Source of the DNA: Rhodococcus sp. KRD162
GTDB taxonomy: Bacteria > Actinomycetota > Actinomycetes > Mycobacteriales > Mycobacteriaceae
Direction of reading: 5' to 3'
DNA length: 64,000 bases
Assembly: GCF_017168335.1 (NCBI RefSeq)
Contig: NZ_JABFAU010000016.1
Location: 201,084 to 265,083 of the forward strand
Every line of letters starts with the position of its first letter. The first letter of the stretch is position 1. The notes under the pieces were generated by a model, which worked only from the letters and a program-made list of their open reading frames with translations, ran no database searches and was not told the origin of the DNA. Of the stretch, positions 45,766 to 53,867 are shown one piece after another. The position numbers were made by a program, and so were the translations under genes.

Positions 45766-46751
45766 ACCAGCCCCAACTCCTCGAGAATTCCGGTGATACG
45801 TGCCTGCTCGACGTCGAGGAACTCTCCGAATTCGTCTCCGGTCACCACCGATTCCTTCCAGCGGTTGCGTTCGACGGCCGTCGCCCACTGCTCGGTCTCG
45901 ACCATCTCGCCGACGATCTCGATGAGGGTCTGTCGGTCCTCGTCCGAGATCCCCGGTGGCGCAACGATTCCTCGCCAGTTGACGAGATCGACGTTGTAAC
46001 CCTGTTCGATGAAGGTGTCCACATCGAATCCGTCGAGCGGTTCGGGCGATGCCACGGCGAGAGCCCGCACGTTGCCTGCCTCGATCTGATCGCGAAAGTC
46101 GTTGAAACCACTGACTGCAACGCCGACGGTGTTGGAGAGCAGAGACGTCAGCACTTCACCTCCGCCGGAGTAGGCAATGTAATTGATTGCGGCAGGGTCG
46201 ATGTCGGCTTCCTGTGCCAACTGCCCGGCGACGATGTGGTCGATGCCGCCGAGTGAGCCGCCGCCGATGGGAAGTCCGCCCGGGTTGGCCCGCCAGGCCT
46301 CGATCATGTCGTCCAGATTCTGGATCGGTGAATCCTGGGGGACGACGAACACCTCGAAGTCCTCGGCGAGCTTGGCGATCGGGACGGTGTCGGCGAGAGT
46401 GGTCTCGGACCTGTTGATCGCGATTCCGCCGAGCATCACGGTGCCGGTGATCATCACCGTCGTCGGCTGACCTGCGAGGTTTTCGAGCTGGCTCAGACCG
46501 ATGGTGCCACCGGCTCCGGGAACGTTGACGACCTGGGCATTGTTGACGATGCCATCGCTGCGCAGCGCCTGCTGCGATTCGCGTGCCACCAGATCCCAGC
46601 CTCCGCCCGCGGCGGCCGGTGCTATCAATGTCAGTTTGGCGCGGGCGTCGGAGCCGCTGGTACTGCGGGCGGCGTCGATGCCTGCCACAGTCACCGCTCC
46701 CACCACCACCAATGCACCGACAGTCCGTAGGAGTGTGGGAGAGATCGCCAT
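45762..46751 (-). CDS. tctC: tripartite tricarboxylate transporter substrate-binding protein
   Basis: A 329-residue Bug/TctC-family binding protein with an N-terminal signal or anchor. LTLIAPAAAGGGWD is the family's first ligand loop and NVPGAGGTIGLSQLEN the second. The gene starts the tctCBA operon; upstream, the short gap to the divergent stress protein holds ACAGTCTGTCTGATTAGTCC, a possible but unproven regulatory element. Confidence 0.88.
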   Translation of the reverse strand: MAISPTLLRTVGALVVVGAVTVAGIDAARSTSGSDARAKLTLIAPAAAGGGWDLVARESQQALRSDGIVNNAQVVNVPGAGGTIGLSQLENLAGQPTTVMITGTVMLGGIAINRSETTLADTVPIAKLAEDFEVFVVPQDSPIQNLDDMIEAWRANPGGLPIGGGSLGGIDHIVAGQLAQEADIDPAAINYIAYSGGGEVLTSLLSNTVGVAVSGFNDFRDQIEAGNVRALAVASPEPLDGFDVDTFIEQGYNVDLVNWRGIVAPPGISDEDRQTLIEIVGEMVETEQWATAVERNRWKESVVTGDEFGEFLDVEQARITGILEELGLV

Positions 46752-46866
46752 CAGAGACCTTTCGTGTGATGTGTCACAGCGTCAGGTTAGATACAGTCTG
46801 TCTGATTAGTCCAATTCACAAAAACCTCGAGGTTGACCTCGGTGGATTCGAGCAACGGGAGAGACC

Positions 46867-47259
46867 GTGTCGGTAGCGAGCGCAGTGGCAGTAGCTATGA
46901 GCAACACACCGGAGGGGCACGAAGCATTGCGCCGCGGTGCTGCCGAGGCCGAACTGCGGCGGGCTTCATTGGTCGTGTTGTCCGTGGTGGACCGGGATTC
47001 GATATCGGCCGAGGACCGTAGCGCGGCGCAGGCCGAGGTTCAGCGGGTGCTCCCGGGAGCGGCTCCGACCCTGCGCGTCGAGCCCGATGGCGGCGATCCG
47101 GCGGGCGCATTGGTCGATCTCGTTGCAGACGTCGGCGCGAGCTTGGTCGTCATCGGCTCCAAGCGTCGATCCGCGGTGGGCAAGTTCCTGATGGGGAGCA
47201 CGGTGCAGCGGGTGCTGCTCGATTGCCCGGTTCCAGTGCTCGTCGTGAAGGCACCGTGA
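46867..47259 (+). CDS. universal stress protein (UspA family)
   Basis: A 130-residue single-domain Usp. The ATP-binding C-terminal motif is present as VIGSKRRSAVGKFLMGST. The role is inferred from the family: nucleotide-binding stress or growth-arrest protein. The start at 46867 is a GTG. It precedes the CorC-type genes on the same strand, with a gap of about 60 bases to the leader peptide. Confidence 0.83.
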   Translation: MSVASAVAVAMSNTPEGHEALRRGAAEAELRRASLVVLSVVDRDSISAEDRSAAQAEVQRVLPGAAPTLRVEPDGGDPAGALVDLVADVGASLVVIGSKRRSAVGKFLMGSTVQRVLLDCPVPVLVVKAP

Positions 47260-47322
47260 TCCGATACCGACGCTGACCCGGTAGTATCGGACAAACTTCA
47301 CCCAAGACAACCCCGAGGAATC

Positions 47323-47400
47323 ATGGACAGCGATAAACCCGGGCCGGACACGGCCCCCCGCACTACAGCTACTACGTGCGAGGCGGTGTCCGGCGGATGA
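47323..47400 (+). CDS. 25-aa leader peptide overlapping a CorC-type gene
   Basis: A short open frame runs from an ATG at 47323, preceded by CGAGGAAT, to a TGA at 47398-47400 that overlaps the start codon of the next gene (ATGA at 47397). The peptide starts MDSDKPGPDTAP. Early Asp and alternating Pro residues are the features known to destabilise elongating ribosomes at low magnesium in leaders of Mg2+ transporter genes. It is followed by a putative Mg2+ transporter, so a sensing role is plausible. The reading frame and overlap are seen directly; the mechanism is inference. Confidence 0.55.
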   Translation: MDSDKPGPDTAPRTTATTCEAVSGG

Positions 47401-48803
47401 GCGTTCTGCTCACTCTTTTGCTCGGCCTGCTCGTCGTTTTTCTCATCACTGTCGCAACCGGATACTTCGTTGCGCAGGAATTCGCCTACATGACCGTGGA
47501 CCGGTCCCGCCTGAAGGCGCGTGCCGAAGCCGGTGACGCCGTCGCGGCCCGTACATTGACGGTCACCAAGCGCACCTCGTTCATGCTGTCCGGTGCCCAG
47601 CTGGGCATCACGGTCACCGGACTTCTGGTCGGCTACGTCGCCGAACCGCTGATCGGCCAGTCGTTCGGCACGATGCTGGGCGGCATCGGAATTCCGACCG
47701 CTGTCGGCGTGGGACTCGGTGCCGTTCTGGCGCTGACGTTCTCGACGTTCGTGCAGATGCTGTTCGGCGAACTGTTTCCGAAGAACTTCGCGATCGCTCG
47801 TCCCGAACCGGTCGCTCGATGGCTCTCACTGTCGACGACCATCTATCTCAAACTCTTCGGCTGGTTGATCACCATCTTCGACCAGTCCTCGAACCTGCTG
47901 CTCAAAGCACTGAAGATCGAGCCCGTACACGATGTCGAGCACTCGGCAAGTCCCCGCGATCTCGAACACATCGTGTCCGACTCGCGTGAGACCGGTGACC
48001 TCCCGGAGGAGCTCTCGACACTCCTCGATCGGATTCTCGACTTCCCGACGCGCAACGTCGAACATGCGATGATCCCGCGTTCACGTGCCGCGACCGTGCG
48101 CGATACCGACACGCTGGGGGAGGTGAAAACGTTGATGGGGCAGGAGCATTCGCGTTACCCGGTGCTGGACGAGGACGACGGAATCGTGGGTGTGGTGCAT
48201 CTGCACGACGTGCTTGACTCCGCCGAACCCGATGCGACGCCGATCTCCGGTCTTGCCCGCGAGGCGCTGATTCTGCCCGAGATGCAGAGCCTGCCCGATG
48301 CGATGCGCGAACTGCGGGCCACCCGTAACCAATTGGCCTGCGTCATCGACGAATACGGCGGACTGACCGGCGTCATCACCATCGAGGATCTGGCCGAGGA
48401 ACTGGTCGGTGAGATCACCGACGAGCACGACGACGGTGTACCGGACCCGAGCCCGGTCAGCGCCGACGACGGTAGTTGGACGATGGCGGGCGAGGTGCAC
48501 ATCGACGAGGTCGAACGCGCGATCGGGGTGGATCTGCCCGAGGGTGATTACGAGACCATCGCCGGTTTCGTCATCGCGCACCACGGTTCGCTGGCGGGAG
48601 TCGGAACCCGAATCGAAGTGGATCTACCGCCCGACAACGCCGATCTCGCCAATGACGACGAGACGCCCGTTCGATTCGTCACCGTGGAGGTGCAGGAGAT
48701 CGACAGCCACGTGCCCTCACTGCTCACTCTCACCATCGACGAGCGAGCAACCGAGCACGACGAGAATTCGGCCGAGACCGACGCCGCAGGAGCACATCGA
48801 TGA
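47397..48803 (+). CDS. CNNM/CorC-HlyC family transporter, long form
   Basis: A 468-residue protein. The N-terminal DUF21 membrane domain (about 1-190) has four membrane segments and includes GAQLGITVTGLLVGYVAEP and GELFPKNFAIARPE. Two CBS modules follow (about 215-345, including VIDEYGGLTGVITIEDLAEE). A CorC/HlyC domain closes (about 360-440). The family is linked to Mg2+ and Co2+ efflux or homeostasis. It overlaps a leader peptide at its start and the second CNNM gene by four bases at its end. Homologues in M. tuberculosis (Rv1842c/Rv1841c) are also adjacent. Confidence 0.88.
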   Translation: MSVLLTLLLGLLVVFLITVATGYFVAQEFAYMTVDRSRLKARAEAGDAVAARTLTVTKRTSFMLSGAQLGITVTGLLVGYVAEPLIGQSFGTMLGGIGIPTAVGVGLGAVLALTFSTFVQMLFGELFPKNFAIARPEPVARWLSLSTTIYLKLFGWLITIFDQSSNLLLKALKIEPVHDVEHSASPRDLEHIVSDSRETGDLPEELSTLLDRILDFPTRNVEHAMIPRSRAATVRDTDTLGEVKTLMGQEHSRYPVLDEDDGIVGVVHLHDVLDSAEPDATPISGLAREALILPEMQSLPDAMRELRATRNQLACVIDEYGGLTGVITIEDLAEELVGEITDEHDDGVPDPSPVSADDGSWTMAGEVHIDEVERAIGVDLPEGDYETIAGFVIAHHGSLAGVGTRIEVDLPPDNADLANDDETPVRFVTVEVQEIDSHVPSLLTLTIDERATEHDENSAETDAAGAHR

Positions 48804-49819
48804 GCAATATCTGGGTATTCCTCGCCGTCACCATCGGTCTCATTGCGGCGAGTGCGTTCTTCGTCGCAGTGGAATTCGCGTTGCTCGCGGCCAAGCGGCA
48901 CCGCCTCGAAGATGCTGCACCGAACTCGCGGGCCGCACGGGCCGCGTTGCGTAGTTCGTCGGAGTTGACCGTGCTGCTCGCCGGCTCTCAGCTCGGCATC
49001 ACCATCTGCACGTTGGCGCTTGGTGCGACCACCAAACCCGCCGTGCACTACTGGCTCACGCCTCTGTTCGGCAGTATCGGCCTTCCGTACTGGTTCGCCG
49101 ATGTTCTCGGTTTCGTCCTCGCGTTGATCATCGTCACCTTCTTGCATCTCGTCGTCGGCGAGATGGCTCCGAAATCCTGGGCCATCGCGCATCCGGAGAA
49201 GTCGGCCACGATGCTCGCACTTCCCATGCGCGGGTTCATGTTTCTCACGCGTCCGGTGTTGACGGTGTTGAACAACATGGCGAACTGGTGCCTGCGCAGG
49301 GTCGGGGTGGAGCCTGCCGATCAGGTGGGCTCGGGCCAGAACGCCGACGACCTGCGTCAGCTCGTCGAGCATTCGGTCAATGTGGGGGCGCTCGACGCCA
49401 GCTACCAGGCCCAGATCTCCGGTGCGCTGGAGTTGCAGGATCTCACCGTCGGGGATCTGGTTGCCCAGAGCGGCACGCCCACATCGGTGTCGTCCTCGGC
49501 GTCCATCGACGACGTGCGGGAGGTCTCGCGCATCAGTGGACATCTGAGGATTCTCGTCAGCGATGACGATGTGGTGAAAGGTGTTGTGCACGTTCGAGAT
49601 ACGTTGACCGATGCGGAGGATCTGGCGCAGATAACGCGTCCGGCCTACACGCTCGATTCCACCACCCCGGTGTACGTGGCGCTGGCCTCGATGCGGGAAA
49701 CCAGGCACCACCTGGCGTTGGTGGTCGACGCGTCGGTCGGTGCGGGCGAGAGCTCACGCACGATCGGCGTCGTCACTCTCTCGGATGTGCTGACGCGGCT
49801 TCTGCCCGAACCCGTCTGA
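48800..49819 (+). CDS. CNNM/CorC-HlyC family protein, short form without CorC domain
   Basis: A 339-residue DUF21 plus CBS protein. GSQLGITICTLALGATTKP and VVGEMAPKSWAIAHPE match the DUF21 segments of its neighbour. The CBS region is present (SRTIGVVTLSDVLTRLL), but the C-terminal CorC/HlyC domain found in the long form is missing. It is translated in overlap with the long gene, so the two proteins probably form a hetero-oligomer. A terminator follows. Confidence 0.87.
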   Translation: MSNIWVFLAVTIGLIAASAFFVAVEFALLAAKRHRLEDAAPNSRAARAALRSSSELTVLLAGSQLGITICTLALGATTKPAVHYWLTPLFGSIGLPYWFADVLGFVLALIIVTFLHLVVGEMAPKSWAIAHPEKSATMLALPMRGFMFLTRPVLTVLNNMANWCLRRVGVEPADQVGSGQNADDLRQLVEHSVNVGALDASYQAQISGALELQDLTVGDLVAQSGTPTSVSSSASIDDVREVSRISGHLRILVSDDDVVKGVVHVRDTLTDAEDLAQITRPAYTLDSTTPVYVALASMRETRHHLALVVDASVGAGESSRTIGVVTLSDVLTRLLPEPV

Positions 49820-49839
49820 CTCGAGTACCGCACGTGCTC

Positions 49840-49882
49840 GAAGCATCCCCGCCCGGACTGTTCTGCCGAGCGGGGATGCTTC
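49840..49882 (+). terminator. hairpin after the CorC-type operon
   Basis: GAAGCATCCCCGC (49840-49852) pairs with GCGGGGATGCTTC (49870-49882) across a 17-base loop, starting 20 bases after the stop. GTTGTGCC follows rather than a T tract. Confidence 0.75.
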
Positions 49883-49906
49883 GTTGTGCCTCGTCTTCTA
49901 CCCGAA

Positions 49907-50002
49907 TCAGATCGGGGCGATGACCAGAAGGTGTGCCCAGTACGACGCGACGTCGTGGCCGAGCTGGGGGAGCAGCACGTCGTAGAGCAGGTAGGACATC
50001 AT
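49907..50002 (-). CDS. possible 31-aa hydrophobic peptide
   Basis: A minus-strand open frame begins ATGATG at 50002 and encodes MMSYLLYDVLLPQLGHDV, then ASYWAHLLVIAPI. AAGGAG lies 12 bases before the first ATG and about 15 before the second. The peptide is amphipathic to hydrophobic with aromatic residues. It lies in the gap between the CorC terminator and the secreted-protein gene. No family is recognised; the ribosome site and composition are the only support. Confidence 0.45.
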   Translation of the reverse strand: MMSYLLYDVLLPQLGHDVASYWAHLLVIAPI

Positions 50003-50131
50003 TGCCGTCGAACTCCTTGTTCAGCGGGTCGTTGCCGACTCGCATGCCGAGACTTGTAGGTCATTGAAACTGTAGATGACCCGGCCCTCGGCGGCATCAA
50101 CATCGCCTACCGGTCTTTTCGGAGGCGGACG

Positions 50132-50611
50132 TCAGCCGATGCAGCCCTGCAAGGTGGTGAAGCTGCCTGCGATGCCTGCGCCCTCGCATACTGCACCCTC
50201 GGGGGTGAGCGTGATCGTCGAACCCGGCGCGGCCACTGCGATCGACAGGCCGAGACCGGACGCGGTGTTCTGCGCGAGGGCGCCTGGGCCGAAGGCGATT
50301 GCTGCGGGTGCGCCGCCGAAACTGCCGTTGCTGACGGCGGTACCGCCATTGAGCCCCAGTGCGAGGGCTGCAGCGTTGTTCATGGCCTCGGCCGACCCCC
50401 AGCCTTCGAGCCCGACGCCGGCTGCGGCGCTCGCGCCATCGGCCGAGCTGTCGCACTGAGATCCGCCCGCGAGAGCAGTGATGTCCATGCCTCCCGGTGC
50501 GGTGGTGCACGCGACCGGAGCTGCGGACGCCGTGCCCGGCACCAGGGCCGCGAAGGTACAGGCGAATCCGAATGCTGCCGCTCCGCCGAGAATTCTCTTG
50601 GTGTGGAACAT
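50132..50611 (-). CDS. secreted alanine/glycine-rich protein (DUF6764-like)
   Basis: A 159-residue exported protein with signal peptide FGFACTFAALVPGTASAAPV. The mature part is rich in Gly, Ala and Ser, with Cys pairs (VACTTAPGG, SQCDSS, AVCEGA, LQGCIG) probably forming disulfides. It resembles small secreted proteins of Rhodococcus and Nocardia of unknown function. The ATG at 50611 begins the signal; the longer frame upstream runs antisense to the VOC gene. Confidence 0.7.
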   Translation of the reverse strand: MFHTKRILGGAAAFGFACTFAALVPGTASAAPVACTTAPGGMDITALAGGSQCDSSADGASAAAGVGLEGWGSAEAMNNAAALALGLNGGTAVSNGSFGGAPAAIAFGPGALAQNTASGLGLSIAVAAPGSTITLTPEGAVCEGAGIAGSFTTLQGCIG

Positions 50612-50818
50612 GGTGAATGCCTCCCGAGATCGGTGTGTCGGCACCGGTGTGCCGCGTGTCGAGGGGGCTGGGCCAGTTCTGTCAGGGACCCGACTCCCTG
50701 GTTTCGAGTGTTGCTTCGGCGAGCGACGGCGCGGATTCGCGAACATCTCGAATAGGTCTCGGTTCAGCAACGAAAAGATAACGCACCATTGGGGGTGGTC
50801 GGTCCCTAGGATGGCGTC

Positions 50819-51208
50819 ATGATCGGGCGCATCGACGAAATCGTGTTCGACTGCACGCAACCGGCGGTGCTGGCGCAATTCTGGGCCGGGGTGCTCGGCG
50901 GGCAACCGGAAGCACGCGACGACTCGTGGTCCTTCGTGGATGTTCCCGGGTTCACCCGCCTGGCATTTCAGCGAGTTCCGGAGGGGAAGGTCGTCAAGAA
51001 CCGACTGCACCTCGATGTCGATGTACCGAACATCGACGACGCGGTGGTTCGGGCGGTCGGTCTCGGTGCGACAGTGGTCGGCCAGAAGCACTCCGACGCG
51101 GCCGGATCCTTTCAGGTATTGCTCGACCCCGAGGGCAACGAGTGGTGCTTGGTGACCCCGCCTGGAACAAGCCCCGGTGCGTCAGCGCGCGTCGTGCTCG
51201 GCGCGTGA
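50819..51208 (+). CDS. VOC-family (glyoxalase-like) protein
   Basis: A 129-residue protein. IDEIVFDCTQPAVLAQFWAG and FQVLLDPEGNEWCLV are the paired beta-alpha-beta landmarks of the VOC fold (Glyoxalase_6 type). The substrate is unknown. Its 3' end overlaps the convergent HxlR gene by 27 bases. Confidence 0.8.
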   Translation: MIGRIDEIVFDCTQPAVLAQFWAGVLGGQPEARDDSWSFVDVPGFTRLAFQRVPEGKVVKNRLHLDVDVPNIDDAVVRAVGLGATVVGQKHSDAAGSFQVLLDPEGNEWCLVTPPGTSPGASARVVLGA

Positions 51209-51556
51209 CTCCAGCACGGTCGGCATCGAGCCTTCGATGAGTTCGATGAGATCGGTCAATCGTGATCCGACCTCGCGACCGAGTGGGGTCAGGCTGTATT
51301 GCACTTTCGGCGGAATGGTTTCGAGCACGGTACGCACTGTCAGGCCGTCGCGTTCGAGGGTCTGCAGAGTTTGCGCGAGCATCCGTTCACTGACTCCGTC
51401 GACGCGTCGGCGGAGGGCATTGAATCGGTAGTCGCCCTCGGTGAGTGCGGCCAACACCAGTACTGCCCAGCGGCTCGTCGCGTTGTGGAGCGTCTGCCTG
51501 GACGCGCATTCGCGTGCGAAGACGGATGCTGCGAGAGATTCGGCTGCCTCGGACAT
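51182..51556 (-). CDS. HxlR-family redox or aldehyde-type regulator
   Basis: A 124-residue winged-helix regulator. FARECASRQTLHNATSRWAV matches the HxlR start, whose single Cys is often redox-active, and RRRVDGVSERMLAQTLQTLE is the recognition helix. It is divergent from the NAD(P)H-binding protein gene, the classic arrangement for an HxlR/QorR-type regulator and its oxidoreductase target. Confidence 0.87.
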   Translation of the reverse strand: MSEAAESLAASVFARECASRQTLHNATSRWAVLVLAALTEGDYRFNALRRRVDGVSERMLAQTLQTLERDGLTVRTVLETIPPKVQYSLTPLGREVGSRLTDLIELIEGSMPTVLESRAEHDAR

Positions 51557-51623
51557 CCGACCATGTTAGCGCAAGCAAATCCGGAAGTGCTATTGATCGA
51601 TGTTGCACTGCACGAAAAGTAAG

Positions 51624-51634
51624 TGCATGATGCA
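51624..51634. promoter_or_regulatory. palindrome in the HxlR/QorB intergenic region
   Basis: TGCATGATGCA is a perfect 5-base-arm palindrome, located 36 bases before the oxidoreductase start. Nearby TTGCACTGCA may be a second half-site pair. It is a candidate HxlR operator. Confidence 0.4.
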
Positions 51635-51669
51635 TATAGCTTGATACTTCAACTTCAGGAGCGATCTTC

Positions 51670-52524
51670 ATGACCACAGCAATCACCGGAGCAACCGGCA
51701 ATCTCGGCGGGCTCGTCATCGCCTCGCTGCTCCGCCGCGGCGTCGCACCGGCCGATATCGTCGCCGTCGTGCGCAACGCCGACAAAGCGGCCCCGCTCGC
51801 CGAGCGCGGTCTTGTCGTGCGGGTGGCCGACTACAGCGACACTGCCGCCCTGACCTCGGCATTCGCGGGAGTGGACACGGTGCTGCTGATCTCGGGATCG
51901 GAAGTGGGCCAGCGAATTGCGCAGCACAACAACGTGATCGAGGCCGCGGAGGCGGCCGGAGTGGGCCTGATCGCGTACACCAGCCTGCTGGCCGCCGACA
52001 CGTCGGGAGTGAGCCTGGCACCTGAGCACAGGGCCACCGAGCAGCGCCTGACCGCGTCCAGCATTCCCGCGGTGTTCCTGCGTAACGGGTGGTACTGGGA
52101 GAACTACCTCGGATCGCTCGCCCAGACCGTCGACGGCGGAGTTCTGCTCGGCGCAGCCGGCAGCGGCACAATTGCCGCGGCCTCGCGAGCCGACTACGCA
52201 GAAGCGGCCGCTGCGGTCCTGACGTCGAGCAACCAGGGCGGGAAGATCTACGAGCTCGGCGGTGACGAACACCTGAGCTACGCCGATCTGGCCGCCATCA
52301 TCGCCGACCTCTCCGGAAAGCCGGTCGTCTACAAGGATCTCGGCGAGGCCGAGTACGCGACCGTACTCCAGGGCGCAGGCCTGCCGGACGTCGTGGCGAC
52401 CATGCTCGCCAGTGCTGACGCCGGAATCTCTCGCGGTGAGCTCGATACCGACTCCGGTGACCTGCAGGCTTTGATCGGGCGTGCGTCCACTCCCGTCGCC
52501 GAGATATTTCGCGCGGCACTGTGA
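51670..52524 (+). CDS. NmrA/SDR-type NAD(P)H-binding oxidoreductase (QorB-like)
   Basis: A 284-residue atypical short-chain dehydrogenase. ITGATGNLGGLVIASLLRRG is the dinucleotide motif, and RNGWYWENYLGSLAQ matches NmrA-like quinone oxidoreductases. Such enzymes reduce quinones or sense NADPH. The gene is divergent from an HxlR regulator, which probably controls it. The next gene begins 34 bases downstream. Confidence 0.87.
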   Translation: MTTAITGATGNLGGLVIASLLRRGVAPADIVAVVRNADKAAPLAERGLVVRVADYSDTAALTSAFAGVDTVLLISGSEVGQRIAQHNNVIEAAEAAGVGLIAYTSLLAADTSGVSLAPEHRATEQRLTASSIPAVFLRNGWYWENYLGSLAQTVDGGVLLGAAGSGTIAAASRADYAEAAAAVLTSSNQGGKIYELGGDEHLSYADLAAIIADLSGKPVVYKDLGEAEYATVLQGAGLPDVVATMLASADAGISRGELDTDSGDLQALIGRASTPVAEIFRAAL

Positions 52525-52558
52525 CGGGGATCGCTGCGCTCCTTGTACCGTGGGCGCG

Positions 52559-53173
52559 GTGAATCACAAGACGACCCGCACCCTGTTCCTGGCCGCCACC
52601 GCTTCGCTCGCGCTGATCACCGGTGCGTGCAGTTCGGACGCCGACACCTCGGCAACTGCCACGTCCACCACCGCTTCCAGCTCCACCGCTGGTTCGGCCG
52701 AGGCAGCGGCGGTCAGCACGTGCCCTACGGCCGCCCCTGATGCATCGGCAACACCCGAGTGGACGCTGGCCGGCGACACCGGCAGCATCGCCGTCGTCGG
52801 ACCCACGGAGACCACGGCCCCTGCGGTCACGGTCGAGACGCCATTCAGTGTCGCCGAGACGCAGGTCGAGACGCTGCAGGCCGGGGATGGCCCGGTCGTC
52901 GCCGACGATGCGACGGTATCGGTGTGCTACATGGGTGTGAACGGACGCGACGGCACGACGTTCGACAGCAGCTACGAGCGAGGAGCGCCGGTCGAGTTCC
53001 CGCTCGGCGGCGTGGTTGCGGGCTTCCAGAAGGCCATCGCCGGACAGACCGTCGGCTCGACGGTCGCCGTCGCGGTCACCTCGGCAGACGGTTACCCCAG
53101 CGGGCAGCCGCAGGCCGGAATCGAACCGGGCGACAGCCTGATCTTCGCGATCTCGATCCTCGGCGCGAACTGA
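52559..53173 (+). CDS. FKBP-type peptidyl-prolyl isomerase lipoprotein
   Basis: A 204-residue exported lipoprotein with lipobox ITGACSSD. A Ser/Thr/Ala-rich linker leads to an FKBP domain: VSVCYMGVNGRDGTTFDSSY, PLGGVVAGFQKAIAGQTVGS and GDSLIFAISILGAN. The domain is shorter than full FKBPs but the active-site Phe-Asp and Val residues are recognisable. The GTG at 52559 is the chosen start. A role in folding of surface proteins is likely. Confidence 0.85.
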   Translation: MNHKTTRTLFLAATASLALITGACSSDADTSATATSTTASSSTAGSAEAAAVSTCPTAAPDASATPEWTLAGDTGSIAVVGPTETTAPAVTVETPFSVAETQVETLQAGDGPVVADDATVSVCYMGVNGRDGTTFDSSYERGAPVEFPLGGVVAGFQKAIAGQTVGSTVAVAVTSADGYPSGQPQAGIEPGDSLIFAISILGAN

Positions 53174-53237
53174 GTGCGTAGCCGCAGTGGTGCGGCGCGA
53201 CCGATCCGGAAACGGAGCCGCACCACTGCCGCAAGCA

Positions 53238-53867
53238 CTACACCGTCGACAGCTGCTGAATCGTGGTCGCTCCACCTGGGGTGGGCGTGGTGGTGATGAA
53301 GTTCGAGTCGTAACCCAGCGATTCGACGACGCCGCGGATCTCGCGGAACTGCTCGACGCTGACGTCGGGCGTGCGCTTGAGCACGAATCCGGACGTGCGG
53401 CTCGGGCTTCCGACAAATGCCCAGGAGTAGTCCTCGGCGATGTAGGCCACGATGTAGTTGGTCGGACCGTCCAGGCTCTCTTGGGTGGGAACGCCCGGGA
53501 AGCTCACGTGCAGTTGGGCATTGGTGGTGGTGTCATTGACCCGTGCGTTACCGACGATGCGGTTTTCCTGACCGGTCCAGGTGGTGCAGGTGTTCTCGAC
53601 GCGAATGTTCGACGCGTCGATCAACTGGTAGTTGGCCTGGGTGTCGCGCGCACAGATCAGGTTGAACGGCTGCGGTACTGCAGCAACCTGGTTCCAGGTG
53701 CCGAGGTAGCGGTCGATGTCCAGCGACGCGACCGGGGCGAGCGGTTCGAGGCCGACCGATCCCAACGGGCCCACCGGTTGCGCTTGCGCGGGGGTAGCGG
53801 CAAGCAGTGCGCCCGCGAGGACGGCACCGGCAAGTGCGGTGCGGCCGAATGCGTGACGGATCTTCAT
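53238..53867 (-). CDS. exported lipocalin-family protein (Blc-like)
   Basis: A 209-residue lipocalin with a cleavable signal (ALAGAVLAGALLAATPAQAQ). YLGTWNQVAAVPQPF is the lipocalin GxW motif and NYIVAYIAEDYSWAFVGSPS is the second conserved segment. The start codon overlaps the MMPL stop by one base (TGATG), so the two are one operon and this protein may carry the same lipid. Confidence 0.85.
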   Translation of the reverse strand: MKIRHAFGRTALAGAVLAGALLAATPAQAQPVGPLGSVGLEPLAPVASLDIDRYLGTWNQVAAVPQPFNLICARDTQANYQLIDASNIRVENTCTTWTGQENRIVGNARVNDTTTNAQLHVSFPGVPTQESLDGPTNYIVAYIAEDYSWAFVGSPSRTSGFVLKRTPDVSVEQFREIRGVVESLGYDSNFITTTPTPGGATTIQQLSTV

